The notes under the pieces: model-generated
What the model was told of the DNA's origin: nothing
Database searches by the model: none
Seen by the model: the letters and a program-made list of their open reading frames with translations, nothing else
Shown here: positions 53,025 to 61,791 of the stretch, piece by piece
Position numbering within the stretch: the first letter of the stretch is position 1
Layout of the letters: every line of letters starts with the position of its first letter
Position numbers and translations under genes: made by a program
Assembly: GCF_050107715.1 (NCBI RefSeq)
Contig: NZ_JBNILN010000001.1
Location: 744,001-808,000 of the forward strand
DNA: 64,000 nucleotides
Source of the DNA: Metabacillus_B sp050107715
GTDB taxonomy: Bacteria > Bacillota > Bacilli > Bacillales > Bacillaceae
Direction: 5' to 3'

Positions 53025-54008
53025 TTACTCCACTCCCAGTATTCCCATTTGTTCGGCTGCATAGCGTGTTCCGGCCACTGCCTCAGCAGGAACAGCTTCT
53101 TCCATTCTGCCAAGATCCGCATCGGTAAGCTCAAGGCTCATCGCTCTAAAAGCATCTTGAAGCTGTGAACGTTTTCGGGCACCAATCAGCGGAATAACAT
53201 CCCCGCCTTTCGATAAAACCCATGCAATGGCAAGCTGTGCCACGTTTACTTGCTTTTCATCCGCAATTTCACGCAGTTTTTCCACAAGTTCCAAGTTCTT
53301 GTCCAGGTTTTCCCCCATAAAGCGTGGAGCAAAAGAGCGGAAATCTGGAGCGCCCTGACGATCCTTGGACCACTTGCCGCTAAGTAATCCACGAGAAAGC
53401 ACACCATATGCAGACAGGCTGATTCCAAGCTCTCGAAGAGTCGGAAGGATTTCTTTCTCAATCCCCCGGCTGAAGAGAGAATACTCGATTTGCAGCCAGG
53501 AGATTGGATGAACCGTATGAGCCCGGCGAATCGTTTCCGCATTCGCCTCCGAAAGCCCGATGTGCTTCACGTATCCCGCTTTCACCATATCCGCTATCGC
53601 GCCCACGGTTTCCTCAATCGGTACACTTGGATCTACACGCGCCGGCTGGTAAAGATCAATATAGTCCACACCAAGACGCTGAAGTGTATGTGCCAGATTA
53701 TTCTTGATCGCTTCCGGTCTGTTGTTCATCCCGATCCAGCCACCATCAGGAGATCTTAAGATTCCCGTTTTGACTGCAATAAACGCCTGTTCCCTTTTAT
53801 GGCCCTCTAAAGCCTCCCGGAGCAGCAGCTCATTGTGGCCAGTACCATAGAAGTCACCCGTATCAAAAAGAGTGACCCCCTTTTCCAGCGACTCATGAAT
53901 GGTCGCGATGCTTTCTTTTCTATCTGCTGCCCCGTAAAGATCAGACATTCCCATTAATCCTAATCCGAATGCTGAAACGGGGGCACCGCCGATTTTTCTG
54001 TTCTCCAT
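53025..54008 (-). CDS. Aldo/keto reductase
   Basis: A 327-residue NADPH-dependent oxidoreductase with the TIM-barrel AKR fold. It contains the tetrad Asp (TLFDTGDFYG), Tyr (YGTGHNELLLREAL) and Lys (FIAVKTGIL) in usual positions, plus VPIEETVGAIADMVKAGYVK. The C-terminal cofactor motif is VIPLIGARKRSQL. The start ATG 54008 follows GGAGG nine bases away; the open frame to 54062 lacks a site. It is co-transcribed with the TetR gene. Related to YqkF/YajO-like aldo-keto reductases; substrate unassigned. Confidence 0.92.
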   Translation of the reverse strand: MENRKIGGAPVSAFGLGLMGMSDLYGAADRKESIATIHESLEKGVTLFDTGDFYGTGHNELLLREALEGHKREQAFIAVKTGILRSPDGGWIGMNNRPEAIKNNLAHTLQRLGVDYIDLYQPARVDPSVPIEETVGAIADMVKAGYVKHIGLSEANAETIRRAHTVHPISWLQIEYSLFSRGIEKEILPTLRELGISLSAYGVLSRGLLSGKWSKDRQGAPDFRSFAPRFMGENLDKNLELVEKLREIADEKQVNVAQLAIAWVLSKGGDVIPLIGARKRSQLQDAFRAMSLELTDADLGRMEEAVPAEAVAGTRYAAEQMGILGVE

Positions 54009-54198
54009 TAAAGAAAACCTCCATACATTTGATAAGGCCATAATAGCATAACGCTTAAACAAGTTACAAGTGACAGTTTTCGTTTTTTGTCATTTGTTAA
54101 TAAGAACTAAGTTTCTTCTTTATGATAGGCTCCTGCCCAGACCGACAGCATGCCCTTCCAATATGTATAAAGGGACCACCTTATTGAGGAGAGATAAA

Positions 54199-54528
54199 AT
54201 GAATCCCTATCAAATGTATTCCGACTATGGACCGCAGCAGGCTGATTATTCCATGATCTACCCCTATCAAATTCCGGCTTATTCTTATGGACAGAACGTT
54301 GACCGTCAGCCGCTTGAACGGAGGGTCAGCGCCCTGGAAAGGCAAAACGACCAGCAGGCACGGGAGATTAACCGATTAAACCAGCAGGTAACCCGACTGA
54401 ATCAGGAAGTAAACCGGCTGAATCAGGTTCAGGAGCGCCAGGCCCGCCGTCTGAACCGCTTGAATCAAAGACTTCGTGCGGTCGAAAACAGATTGAGCAT
54501 TCCATTTTTAGCTGAAGACGGGTTTTAA
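54199..54528 (+). CDS. Small coiled-coil protein, 109 residues
   Basis: A protein with a Tyr/Pro/Gln-rich N-terminal part (MNPYQMYSDYGPQQADYSMI) and a C-terminal heptad repeat with consensus RLNQxVx (residues 43-95), which forms a long coiled coil. Such features recall spore-coat or spore-associated proteins of Bacillus, but I do not recognise a family. It starts at ATG 54199 after GGAGAG; the longer frame to 54070 lacks a site. A strong terminator follows. Confidence 0.7.
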   Translation: MNPYQMYSDYGPQQADYSMIYPYQIPAYSYGQNVDRQPLERRVSALERQNDQQAREINRLNQQVTRLNQEVNRLNQVQERQARRLNRLNQRLRAVENRLSIPFLAEDGF

Positions 54529-54529
54529 A

Positions 54530-54557
54530 AAGAAGCAGCCGCGGCTGCTTCTTTTTT
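54530..54557 (+). terminator. Terminator of the coiled-coil protein gene
   Basis: AAGAAGCAGCC and GGCTGCTTCTT arms with a two-base loop and six T on the plus strand, directly after the stop. Confidence 0.92.
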
Positions 54558-54613
54558 CGTATAAATCCGCCAATAGACCTGACCGCAGTCGAATAGAAAA
54601 GGAGGTGTACTCA

Positions 54614-54940
54614 TTGAAACGGAATCGAAAATTACTCTTTGTACTTTTGCTCTCAGGTGCACTTTCCATTCCAGTCTCAGCTTTTGCTGGAGCGGGCCAA
54701 TCCCAATTGCAAGCAGGATTTTTTTCATTCTTTTCCTTTTCTCCCCATCACAGCCGTACAGTCAGTTATTCATACACGAACCATCAGCAAGGAGAGGACT
54801 GGCTCGGTCATTTGACGAGCTGGTGGAAACACGATAACCGGCGAGGCAGGGATAAAGGCAGCTGGTGCCAACAAGGCGGAGGAAATGATGACGGCTGCTT
54901 AACGTCAGCTGAGGTTTGGAAGAGATGGGACTGCTCCTGA
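54614..54940 (+). CDS. Small secreted protein
   Basis: A protein of about 108 residues starting at TTG 54614, which follows AAAGGAGGTG; the frame to 54605 lies in that site. The N-terminal MKRNRKLLFVLLLSGALSIP with VSAFA after it is a signal peptide, likely cut at AFA-GA. The mature part is aromatic and polar (FFSFSPHHSRTVSYSYTNHQ) with a C-terminal Cys, Gly and Asp-rich end (CQQGGGNDDGC). No family recognised. It lies between two terminators, so it is monocistronic. Confidence 0.7.
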   Translation: MKRNRKLLFVLLLSGALSIPVSAFAGAGQSQLQAGFFSFFSFSPHHSRTVSYSYTNHQQGEDWLGHLTSWWKHDNRRGRDKGSWCQQGGGNDDGCLTSAEVWKRWDCS

Positions 54941-54962
54941 CAGATCCATTCTGAATAAAGCG

Positions 54963-54997
54963 TCCGGATGCCAAAATAGGACATCCGGCCTTTTTTT
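54963..54997 (+). terminator. Terminator of the small secreted protein gene
   Basis: CCGGATG and CATCCGG arms with an 11-base loop, then GCC and seven T on the plus strand. Confidence 0.85.
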
Positions 54998-55041
54998 ATG
55001 AAAAAACCTGCTAAAATAGAAAAAAAAATCCGGAGGAATAA

Positions 55042-55439
55042 GTGAAAGGTAAACAACTTGAAATCCCAAAGTGGGGACCTTTTCTGCGGAATCAATGGTG
55101 TGAACGTTTTGCAGGTCATCTGACTCCGGAGGAACAGAACGAAATCTATTTAGATTCATTTTTGTGGCATTTGTGCAGCTGGGAGAGGATACATTCTCTA
55201 AAGAATCGTGACGCCGCTCAGGCTTTTCACGGGCAAAAAAAGAAGAAGTGCACCATTTTTTATCAGTTCGTGGACGAAGCATTTCTTATCGATCATGCCG
55301 GTTCGCTTACAGCTGATCAGCTGCCTTATGACCGGCGCCATATGGATTATGGAGATTTGTATGTGATGGATTGGGAACTCAGATGGACATTTGTGATGAC
55401 CCATGAGGAAAAGTGCGGCCTTACTTCATCAGAATATAA
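55042..55439 (+). pseudogene. DUF4275 family protein with a C-terminal frameshift
   Basis: The frame from GTG 55042 (GGAGG upstream) encodes a DUF4275-like protein: IPKWGPFLRNQWCERFAGHL, HMDYGDLYVMDWELRWTFVM and HEEKCG near residue 127. Family members usually end soon after a C-G-P-Y-F motif. Here the frame continues past the terminator hairpin to 55521. Adding one C near 55420 restores the expected end CGPYFIRI with a stop at 55437-55439. This indicates a one-base deletion or a sequence error. The function of DUF4275 is unknown. Confidence 0.7.
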
Positions 55440-55473
55440 CAAACATCCATCCGGCCGGGGATGGATGTTTGTT
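55438..55473. terminator. Terminator after the DUF4275 gene
   Basis: AACAAACATCCATCC and GGATGGATGTTTGTT arms (15-bp stem) around a six-base loop. It overlaps the stop of the restored DUF4275 frame and faces the end of the next gene from the other strand. Confidence 0.85.
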
Positions 55474-55480
55474 AGTGATC

Positions 55481-55900
55481 TTATACCGCTGCTGTTCTAT
55501 TTTTTCGAACTAAAGCAATGATGCCGGCGATTAAGTAAGCGGCGCCGCCGAAAACACCAAAGAATAGCGAAGCAATGCTTCTAACAATGCCGGTAATGAT
55601 CAGGAGAATACCGGCTGCTTTCGTTTTGTTCTTGAGAAGAAAGATCGACACAATTCCAATGACCGTACAAATAAGTGCGACAACTGTGATGTAAAGTGAG
55701 CCGCCGCTCATGCCGTTAATAATCTGATCCGCGGAAAGTCCAGCGCCGGCTAAGCTCTCATCCTGGAGCAGCTGTTCAACCAAACTCCTTGTTTCTTCTG
55801 TATTGTTTGTGCTTATGTACAAAATAAAAGCTCCAGCCAGCAGCAGACCATTCAATACGATGCCTGCGATAATGAATATCAATTCAGCTACACGACTCAT
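55481..55900 (-). CDS. Small four-helix membrane protein (DUF4064-like)
   Basis: A 139-residue protein with four predicted membrane helices (LIFIIAGIVLNGLLLAGAFI; LYITVVALICTVIGIVSIFL; AAGILLIITGIVRSIASLFF; YLIAGIIALV) and an external polar loop after the first helix. The pattern fits DUF4064, a small Firmicute membrane family of unknown role. Start ATG 55900 with AGGAAGAGC nearby; monocistronic. Confidence 0.7.
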   Translation of the reverse strand: MSRVAELIFIIAGIVLNGLLLAGAFILYISTNNTEETRSLVEQLLQDESLAGAGLSADQIINGMSGGSLYITVVALICTVIGIVSIFLLKNKTKAAGILLIITGIVRSIASLFFGVFGGAAYLIAGIIALVRKNRTAAV

Positions 55901-55939
55901 TTCAAGCTCTTCCTAAATATGACAAAATCTTCTTTCAAT

Positions 55940-56509
55940 CTATCCTATATTTCTTGATGGTTCCACAGTCAGCCGCTCCACATAGATCCCTATTTGGTCC
56001 TTGCGGGCTGACTCCACATAAAAAGGTTCGCCAAAGGTAAGAGTCGCTTTACGGACCTTCAGCCAGGCCTTGAACGTTCCTGGCCCTTCATAGATGGCCG
56101 GGACGATGGGAACCCGGGCGAGATTTGCAATGGTCACGGCTCCCCTTTTAGCGGGTACCTCCTCGGCTGTTCTCGTTCCGCTTGGGAAGATCCCGACTAT
56201 TTTACCGGATTTAAGCAGCTTTACAGGTGTTTTGATGCTGCTCGGTGACGGATTTTCCCGATTGATGGGGAAGGCATTGATTTTATAAAGTATAGCTGAG
56301 ATTCCTTTTCTTCGGAACAGCTCCTGCTTCGCCATAAAGTGGACAGGCCGCGGCATGCTGATTCCAAGCACTGCCACATCCAGCCAGCCTGTATGAGAGC
56401 AGGTCACTACATAGCCCCCGTCTGCAGGCAGGCAGTGCTTATTTTTCACTTCGATTTTCCCTGTTGCCCGAAGAATAATCCGTGCCAAATTTGCAAAAAA
56501 CGTATACAT
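55940..56509 (-). CDS. 1-acyl-sn-glycerol-3-phosphate acyltransferase family protein (PlsC type)
   Basis: A 189-residue acyltransferase. Catalytic motif H-T-G-W-L-D (the H-x4-D box) lies near residue 36; the phosphate-binding motif FPSGTRTAEEVPAKRGAVTI follows near 110 and VPIVPAIYEGPGTF near 135. It transfers fatty acyl groups to lysophosphatidic acid in phospholipid synthesis. It is slightly shorter than average. It may be a paralogue with a different acceptor. Confidence 0.88.
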   Translation of the reverse strand: MYTFFANLARIILRATGKIEVKNKHCLPADGGYVVTCSHTGWLDVAVLGISMPRPVHFMAKQELFRRKGISAILYKINAFPINRENPSPSSIKTPVKLLKSGKIVGIFPSGTRTAEEVPAKRGAVTIANLARVPIVPAIYEGPGTFKAWLKVRKATLTFGEPFYVESARKDQIGIYVERLTVEPSRNIG

Positions 56510-56568
56510 GAAACCGCCCTCTTATCACTTGATTTTAGTATCTAGTACTAATTATAACAAAGAGGCTT

Positions 56569-57435
56569 TCAGCGGTGCAACGCCGGAAAAACTGCAGACA
56601 GATTCTCCCAAACTTCGCTCCCGATTTCGTTGAGTGCCTGCTTCGTTCCATATTTCCCGTGACTTTGGTGATCCCGATCCATGCCGCCTCCTAATCCGAG
56701 AAACTGTTCGGATGGCTTAAAATGCAGCCCCAATACGGGAATTCCCAGATTGGAATGAAATCCCGTCTGCCAGGCTGCACCCGGGTACCGTTCAATCCGG
56801 ACAGGGTCACTAAATTGTATTCCATGTCTTTCAAGAAGCTGACAATGCTCTCTCCCCAGTAGAATAATCAAGTTCGGGTTAAGAAATTTCAATTTATCCT
56901 CAAAGAAAGCCATGGAAAAAGCAGAACCAAGCAGCTCCTTCTTTTGTTTAATCCGGCCCATATGGGTTTTTGTAGCAATCGGGAACAGATCAGAATGAAT
57001 GACAGACTGGTACCCGTCCAGGCTGTAAAAGGAACCGCCCATTCCGTTTAGAAAGCCTTCCAATTTTGCTCCGCCCGGCCTGCCAAACCACGATCGATAA
57101 GCAGAATCTCTTAGAAAATACGTTTCATAGAAACGGATGGTTTCAGCAAGCTTCCGGTCATCCTTCTTGTACTCCTCCATGGAAACCCCTTGTTCCCGTA
57201 TGTAAAACCTGGCCTTGCGCCCACTCAGCAGCTGCTGATCCCGTCCAATAAATTCTTTTGGAGAAGGGTTGGTGGCAACTGTAAGCCAGCCACCCGGTGC
57301 TGCATTCCCCAGCCAGACCACAGGCGTTGAGGAATCGATCAGCTGGGATGCGAGCGGACTGCTCTCCAGCTCCTTCTGATAATCAGCAGCACGGGCTACC
57401 AGCCTTTTTGCTTGATCAAACATGCTCCCATCCAT
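56569..57435 (-). CDS. Hypothetical protein, possibly uracil-DNA glycosylase-like fold
   Basis: A 288-residue soluble protein. TVATNPSPKEF near residue 52, VIHSDLFPIATKTHMGRI near 143 and NPNLIILLGREHCQLLERHG near 183 suggest the UDG superfamily (an N-terminal N-P-S loop, a D-L-F-P block and a hydrophobic strand ending in LLG). The final third is GGGMDRDHQSHGKYGTK. I am not sure; the catalytic residues are not clearly identifiable. It diverges from the MBOAT gene with a short shared spacer. Confidence 0.5.
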   Translation of the reverse strand: MDGSMFDQAKRLVARAADYQKELESSPLASQLIDSSTPVVWLGNAAPGGWLTVATNPSPKEFIGRDQQLLSGRKARFYIREQGVSMEEYKKDDRKLAETIRFYETYFLRDSAYRSWFGRPGGAKLEGFLNGMGGSFYSLDGYQSVIHSDLFPIATKTHMGRIKQKKELLGSAFSMAFFEDKLKFLNPNLIILLGREHCQLLERHGIQFSDPVRIERYPGAAWQTGFHSNLGIPVLGLHFKPSEQFLGLGGGMDRDHQSHGKYGTKQALNEIGSEVWENLSAVFPALHR

Positions 57436-57606
57436 TTGCAGCCCTCTTTCTGTGCGTATATAGCAGATATTCTCTTGAACACCTCTGTTGAAACGGCAGG
57501 ATGTGCCGGCCCCTCCCAGATTTCTTCCATTAAGTTTGCATTTACTTTCGATCCCTTCTTGCTTAGACTAAATTGTAGAAATTCGTCAGAAAAAGGTGGG
57601 GCGTTT

Positions 57607-59061
57607 ATGCTCTTTAATACATTTGAGTTTATTTTCTTTTTTCTCCCAATCGTATGGATTGGGTACTTCCTTTTAAAAAAGGTAAAGCTTGTGACCGGAG
57701 CAAAGCTTTGGCTTATCGCAGGCTCTTTGTTTTTCTACAGCTGGTGGAACATCGCCTATCTGCCGCTGCTGCTGGGTTCCCTTTTCGTTAATTTTGGAAT
57801 CGGGACATTGCTCAGTAAGAAAGATACGGAGATTCATAGAAAAGCCGTTTTAACTTGGGGGATTGTGCTGAATGCTGCTCTCCTTGGGTACTTTAAATAT
57901 TCGGATTTCTTTTTAATGAATGTAAATGCTGTAATGCCTGGCGAGCTTTCTCTTCTCAATTTGGCGCTGCCGCTCGCCATCAGCTTTTTTACCTTTCAGC
58001 AAATTGCCTATCTGGTTGATGCCTATCGTTTTGAGGCAAAAAATTATACCTTTTTGGACTATGCGCTGTTCGTTACTTTTTTCCCACAGCTGATCGCAGG
58101 ACCGATCGTCCATCATAAAGAGGTCATGCCGCAGTTCGAAAAAATGAAAAACCATGGCATTCAGCTTAACAATGTATCTGCCGGTTTATTTATTTTTACA
58201 ATGGGGTTATTTAAAAAGGTAGGGATTGCGGATACGCTCTCGGTGTTTGTTAATGAAGGGTTTCGTCAGCCGGAGAGCCTTACCTTTATTGAAGGCTGGG
58301 CTGTATCTTTATCCTATACGTTCCAGCTTTACTATGATTTCAGCGGGTATTCGGATATGGCGATTGGAGCCGCTCTTCTTTTTAACATTAAGCTGCCCGT
58401 CAACTTCTTCTCCCCCTATAAAGCTCTGAGCATTCAGGATTTCTGGAGAAGATGGCATATGACGTTAAGCCAGTTTCTGACGAAATACATTTACATCCCT
58501 CTAGGCGGGAACCGGAAAGGCAGGGTCCGTACCCTTCAAAATATTATGATTGTTTTTCTAATCAGCGGATTCTGGCATGGTGCCGGCTGGACTTTTATTT
58601 TCTGGGGATTTTTGCATGGACTGGCGAGTGTGGTTCAAAATATCTGGAAGAGCTTCGGTCTGAAGCTTAACAAATATGCCGCGTGGTTTATCACGTTTAA
58701 CTTCGTCAATGCTGCCTGGGTTTTCTTTAAAGCTGAAACGATGACCGATGCGTGGCTCGTATTAAAATCCATGGCGGGGCTAAACGGGTTCGTGGTTTCA
58801 TCCGCTGTTATGCCTCCTGCCTGGGCTGAATTCTTTCAGTCTATCGGAGCGGGAACGGCCAATTTTTCTATCAGCATGGAGCAGTGGGATCTCTGGTTTT
58901 TATTTGCGGTCCTGATCCTTACGCTGAGCCTGAAGAATTCGATTCAGTGGAAGGAACAGTTTAAGCCTACAATCGCCTATTCTGTGGCCATTGCTGTCCT
59001 ATTCAGTTATTCAATATTAAACCTGACAAAAATCAGTGAGTTTATCTACTTTAATTTCTAG
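57607..59061 (+). CDS. MBOAT family membrane O-acyltransferase (DltB/AlgI-like)
   Basis: A 484-residue membrane protein with about eleven helices of the MBOAT family. The active-site histidine His324 lies in SGFWHGAGWTFIFWGFLHG and the second invariant histidine His284 in QDFWRRWHMTLSQF. AlgI and DltB share YDFSGYSDMAIGAALLFNIK and YIYIPLGGNRKG. It transfers acyl (often acetyl) groups across the membrane to extracellular polymers. Start ATG 57607 with AGGTGGGG before it. The next gene is its SGNH partner 12 bp downstream. Confidence 0.92.
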   Translation: MLFNTFEFIFFFLPIVWIGYFLLKKVKLVTGAKLWLIAGSLFFYSWWNIAYLPLLLGSLFVNFGIGTLLSKKDTEIHRKAVLTWGIVLNAALLGYFKYSDFFLMNVNAVMPGELSLLNLALPLAISFFTFQQIAYLVDAYRFEAKNYTFLDYALFVTFFPQLIAGPIVHHKEVMPQFEKMKNHGIQLNNVSAGLFIFTMGLFKKVGIADTLSVFVNEGFRQPESLTFIEGWAVSLSYTFQLYYDFSGYSDMAIGAALLFNIKLPVNFFSPYKALSIQDFWRRWHMTLSQFLTKYIYIPLGGNRKGRVRTLQNIMIVFLISGFWHGAGWTFIFWGFLHGLASVVQNIWKSFGLKLNKYAAWFITFNFVNAAWVFFKAETMTDAWLVLKSMAGLNGFVVSSAVMPPAWAEFFQSIGAGTANFSISMEQWDLWFLFAVLILTLSLKNSIQWKEQFKPTIAYSVAIAVLFSYSILNLTKISEFIYFNF

Positions 59062-59073
59062 GTGGTTTGCGCT

Positions 59074-60105
59074 ATGAGCTATAAAAAGTGGCTGCTCTCG
59101 ACTATGGTCCTCTGTATGACTCCGCTCATCCTGATTGGCGGCTTCAACCTGTTTATGGATCCGCTCTGGATGTTCAGCCATTCCCATAAATACAATCACA
59201 TACAGGAATCCTTCAATGAAAGACAGCAGAAATTAAATAAAATTGCCTATACGGATGTAGAGTTTGATACCCTCCTGCTCGGCAGCAGCCGGACAACGTA
59301 CATCAACGAAGATGAATTTAAAGGGCATAAGGCTTTCAATTTTGCTGCAAGCGGGATGTCCGTTCAAGAATACAGCCCCTATATTGAGTTTATTAATGAA
59401 AAAAGGGGAAAAAAGGTAAAAACGATTATTCTGGGCCTGGATTTTTTTGCGACGGCTGAAAACAGGAAGATTGAAAATCCAAACACCTACATCCGCAATG
59501 TAAAGGATATAACGTATCCGCTGAAAACCCTGCTTTCCTATGAAACGTTCTCAACCTATTCCCTGGCTAATTTCGAGGCATCCTATTACGGCCGCAACCA
59601 GTTTAAACGGAACTACAGCCGCGAAAATACAGCCGTACCAAAAGAAAACAGCGAGTCGAAGAAAATGAAAATTAACGATACGGTCGAGACGTACAAACGT
59701 CACGTATACGGCGAGACGTACCGGTACAATAAAAACTATAAAAACCTGCTGTCCGAGCTGAAGCGAAGCAACCCGGATGTGCGCTTTATTGTGTTTACCA
59801 CCCCGGTTTCAGCCCCTCTCTATAAAACAATGATCGAATCCGGGCGGTTTGCAGATTATGAACACTGGTTAAGGGATGTGACAAGCGTTTTCGGAGAGGT
59901 TTACCATTTTATGTATCCAAATACCATCACAAACAGCTCAGACAGCTTTTATGATGGCCATCATTTTTATCCGGAAGTCGGCGAGCTGATTGCCCATAAA
60001 GTTTCCGGCCAGCCCGATCCATCCATCCCCGGTGATTTTGGGATGGTGCTCACAAAAGAAAACCTGAGAGAATCGGTAAGAACGATAAAAGGCAAGGGCC
60101 GGTAA
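59074..60105 (+). CDS. SGNH-like extracellular acyltransferase partner (DltD/AlgJ-type role)
   Basis: A 343-residue protein with one N-terminal membrane helix (LLSTMVLCMTPLILIGGFNL) and an outer SGNH-like domain. It shows LLLGSSRTTYINEDEF (block I, GSSR with the nucleophile-type serine) and DGHHFYPEVGELIAHKVSGQ (block V, D-x-x-H). Such proteins hand acyl groups from MBOAT partners to cell-wall polymers or to exported saccharides. Start ATG 59074 with AGGTGG upstream. It ends with a hairpin terminator that overlaps its stop. Target polymer is unknown. Confidence 0.8.
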   Translation: MSYKKWLLSTMVLCMTPLILIGGFNLFMDPLWMFSHSHKYNHIQESFNERQQKLNKIAYTDVEFDTLLLGSSRTTYINEDEFKGHKAFNFAASGMSVQEYSPYIEFINEKRGKKVKTIILGLDFFATAENRKIENPNTYIRNVKDITYPLKTLLSYETFSTYSLANFEASYYGRNQFKRNYSRENTAVPKENSESKKMKINDTVETYKRHVYGETYRYNKNYKNLLSELKRSNPDVRFIVFTTPVSAPLYKTMIESGRFADYEHWLRDVTSVFGEVYHFMYPNTITNSSDSFYDGHHFYPEVGELIAHKVSGQPDPSIPGDFGMVLTKENLRESVRTIKGKGR

Positions 60106-60123
60106 AGAGCCCTTGCCTTTTTT
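60091..60123 (+). terminator. Terminator of the MBOAT-SGNH operon
   Basis: GGCAAGGGC and GCCCTTGCC arms with a nine-base loop followed by six T, overlapping the SGNH gene's last codons. Confidence 0.92.
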
Positions 60124-60189
60124 ATGGGTAAACTCTTCCCGGCTTCGGCATACTAACAAGCAGCAGAAACGGTCAAGGATGTGGAAGGA

Positions 60190-60894
60190 ATGGATTTTTT
60201 ATTTAGTCAGGAAACCCTTACAGCTGTCGAATGGACGCTAAGATCCGTACTAGCCTTTTTATTTATGGTCATCGTCGCCAAGCTGCTCGGGCAGCGGACG
60301 ATTTCCCAGCTGCGGCTGCTTGATTTTGTCATAGCGCTTGTCATCGGAAACATCATCGCCCACCCATTATCAGATCCACACCTTGGCATGAAAGGTTCAG
60401 TCATCTCAACCTCTGTGCTCGTTTTGCTCTACCTTGCAGGCGTTTACATGATGCTGAAATGGCCCTGGTTCAGACGGCTGACAAACCATAAATCAATCAC
60501 TGTTGTCGAAAACGGCAAAATCCTTCATCAAGGGCTAAAAAAAGCAAGAATCTCCATCGATGTCCTGCTGGAGGAATTAAGAGAAGAAAAAGTAGATGAT
60601 GTGAAAAAAGTGGCGCTGGCGATGTGGGAAGCGGATGGAAAAATGTCCGTGTTCCTTCACCCTGCCTATGAACCACTGACTCCTGCTCTTATGCAGATGC
60701 AGACGGAAGCATTTGACTTCCCAAGAACAGTCATTAAGGAAGGCCGCTTGGCAACAGAGGTTCTGACCATTCTGAATAAGGATGAAGCCTGGCTCCGCAC
60801 ACGCTTACAGGCTCAGTTCCGGACGGATGTGAAGCAGGTGCTGCTCGCTACTCTCGACAGAAAGGACAATCTGCAGGTCTTTCTCTATCAATAA
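60190..60894 (+). CDS. DUF421 (YetF-like) membrane protein
   Basis: A 234-residue protein with three N-terminal helices (SVLAFLFMVIVAKLLGQRTI; DFVIALVIGNIIAHPLSDPH; ISTSVLVLLYLAGVYMMLKW) and a soluble C-terminal domain. GQRTISQLRLLDFVIALVIGN is the DUF421 signature. Bacillus paralogues (YetF, YkjA, YdfR) associate with germination or stress but have no defined activity. ATG 60190 is preferred over GTG 60181. Convergent with the cysteine dioxygenase gene. Confidence 0.85.
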   Translation: MDFLFSQETLTAVEWTLRSVLAFLFMVIVAKLLGQRTISQLRLLDFVIALVIGNIIAHPLSDPHLGMKGSVISTSVLVLLYLAGVYMMLKWPWFRRLTNHKSITVVENGKILHQGLKKARISIDVLLEELREEKVDDVKKVALAMWEADGKMSVFLHPAYEPLTPALMQMQTEAFDFPRTVIKEGRLATEVLTILNKDEAWLRTRLQAQFRTDVKQVLLATLDRKDNLQVFLYQ

Positions 60895-60895
60895 T

Positions 60896-61450
60896 TTATT
60901 GCTCTAATCGGATTTCCTTTATTTTCTGGCGGACCTCATCCGGCCACCATGCGCCGCAGTCGTCCGATACGACGCAGGCTGCGCAGACCTCCAGATCATA
61001 GACCATCATTCCGCTGATTGGAGGGGAGTAAAGGTGGAGCGTAACCAAATCCTTTCCGCCCGCTGCCTTCATTTTATGAACCCCCTTTTTCGGCGCATAC
61101 AACAATCGCCCATGTTCATGCTGCTCCTCAAACAATTCAGAGGGCAGCCCATTTTCCTTCACCTCATAAACCGTATTCACAGATGTGCCGTCCAGCACCT
61201 GAATCCAGCCTTCGGAGTTTCCGTGATCATGCGGCGCACACTCAATCTGCGACCAGTTCATCACCAGCAATTCTACTGCCTCGTTCTGGTAAAGCAGCTT
61301 GCGGTAATACGGTCTACCTTCCGCCGTCTCCAGCAGCGGCTCCACGTCGGCAAGCTGAACATCCAAGCTGATTAAAGCGGTTTTCAGCTCTTCTCTAGAA
61401 GGCTGCTGCAGCGAATCCAGCACACTTTTTGCCTTATAGGTGATCGTCAT
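60896..61450 (-). CDS. Cysteine dioxygenase family protein
   Basis: A 184-residue cupin enzyme. The iron ligands are likely His74 and His76 in CAPHDHGNS and His125 in KKGVHKM, with IQVLDGTSVNTVYE between. This is the type I cysteine dioxygenase pattern, which oxidises cysteine to cysteine sulfinate. The C-terminal tail has three more cysteines (VCAACVVSDDC), an unusual extra. Start ATG 61450 follows GGGGAGGAG; the longer frame to 61540 lacks a site. The spacer 61451-61791 contains no clear gene. Confidence 0.87.
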   Translation of the reverse strand: MTITYKAKSVLDSLQQPSREELKTALISLDVQLADVEPLLETAEGRPYYRKLLYQNEAVELLVMNWSQIECAPHDHGNSEGWIQVLDGTSVNTVYEVKENGLPSELFEEQHEHGRLLYAPKKGVHKMKAAGGKDLVTLHLYSPPISGMMVYDLEVCAACVVSDDCGAWWPDEVRQKIKEIRLEQ

Positions 61451-61791
61451 CTGAATCTCCTCCCCGGCATTTCTATTCCTTTCTATCCTTATGACGGGAT
61501 CCGGCTCACGTATGAAAAAACTTTCCCTGCTTACGGGCAATCATCATAAAAAAGAAGAAGTCCTGAAGATACTAAAAACACCAATATGATAAAAACGATA
61601 TTCACCAAACAAAGCTTATTAAAGGAGTATCGGAATTTTCTGCTGTGCCAGAATCTAACACCTGTCTAATATCCTGTCCGTGCACGTTTATCGTGCTCGC
61701 GCTCTTGGGAGTACTCTTAACGCTCCGCGGCAGGGAAAGCACAAAAAACCAGGGATCGTGTTCTCTCCAAGGTACAAACCGGCACTCGCAG
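61451..61791. other. Spacer with no supported gene
   Basis: About 340 bp between cysteine dioxygenase and the SNF2 helicase. Short frames on both strands lack ribosome binding sites; one 24-residue hydrophobic frame is too weak to call. No repeat, RNA or operator was recognised. Confidence 0.4.

Noticed and set aside
61564..61640. Possible 24-residue hydrophobic peptide on the minus strand
   Set aside because: GTG start without Shine-Dalgarno and too short to judge.
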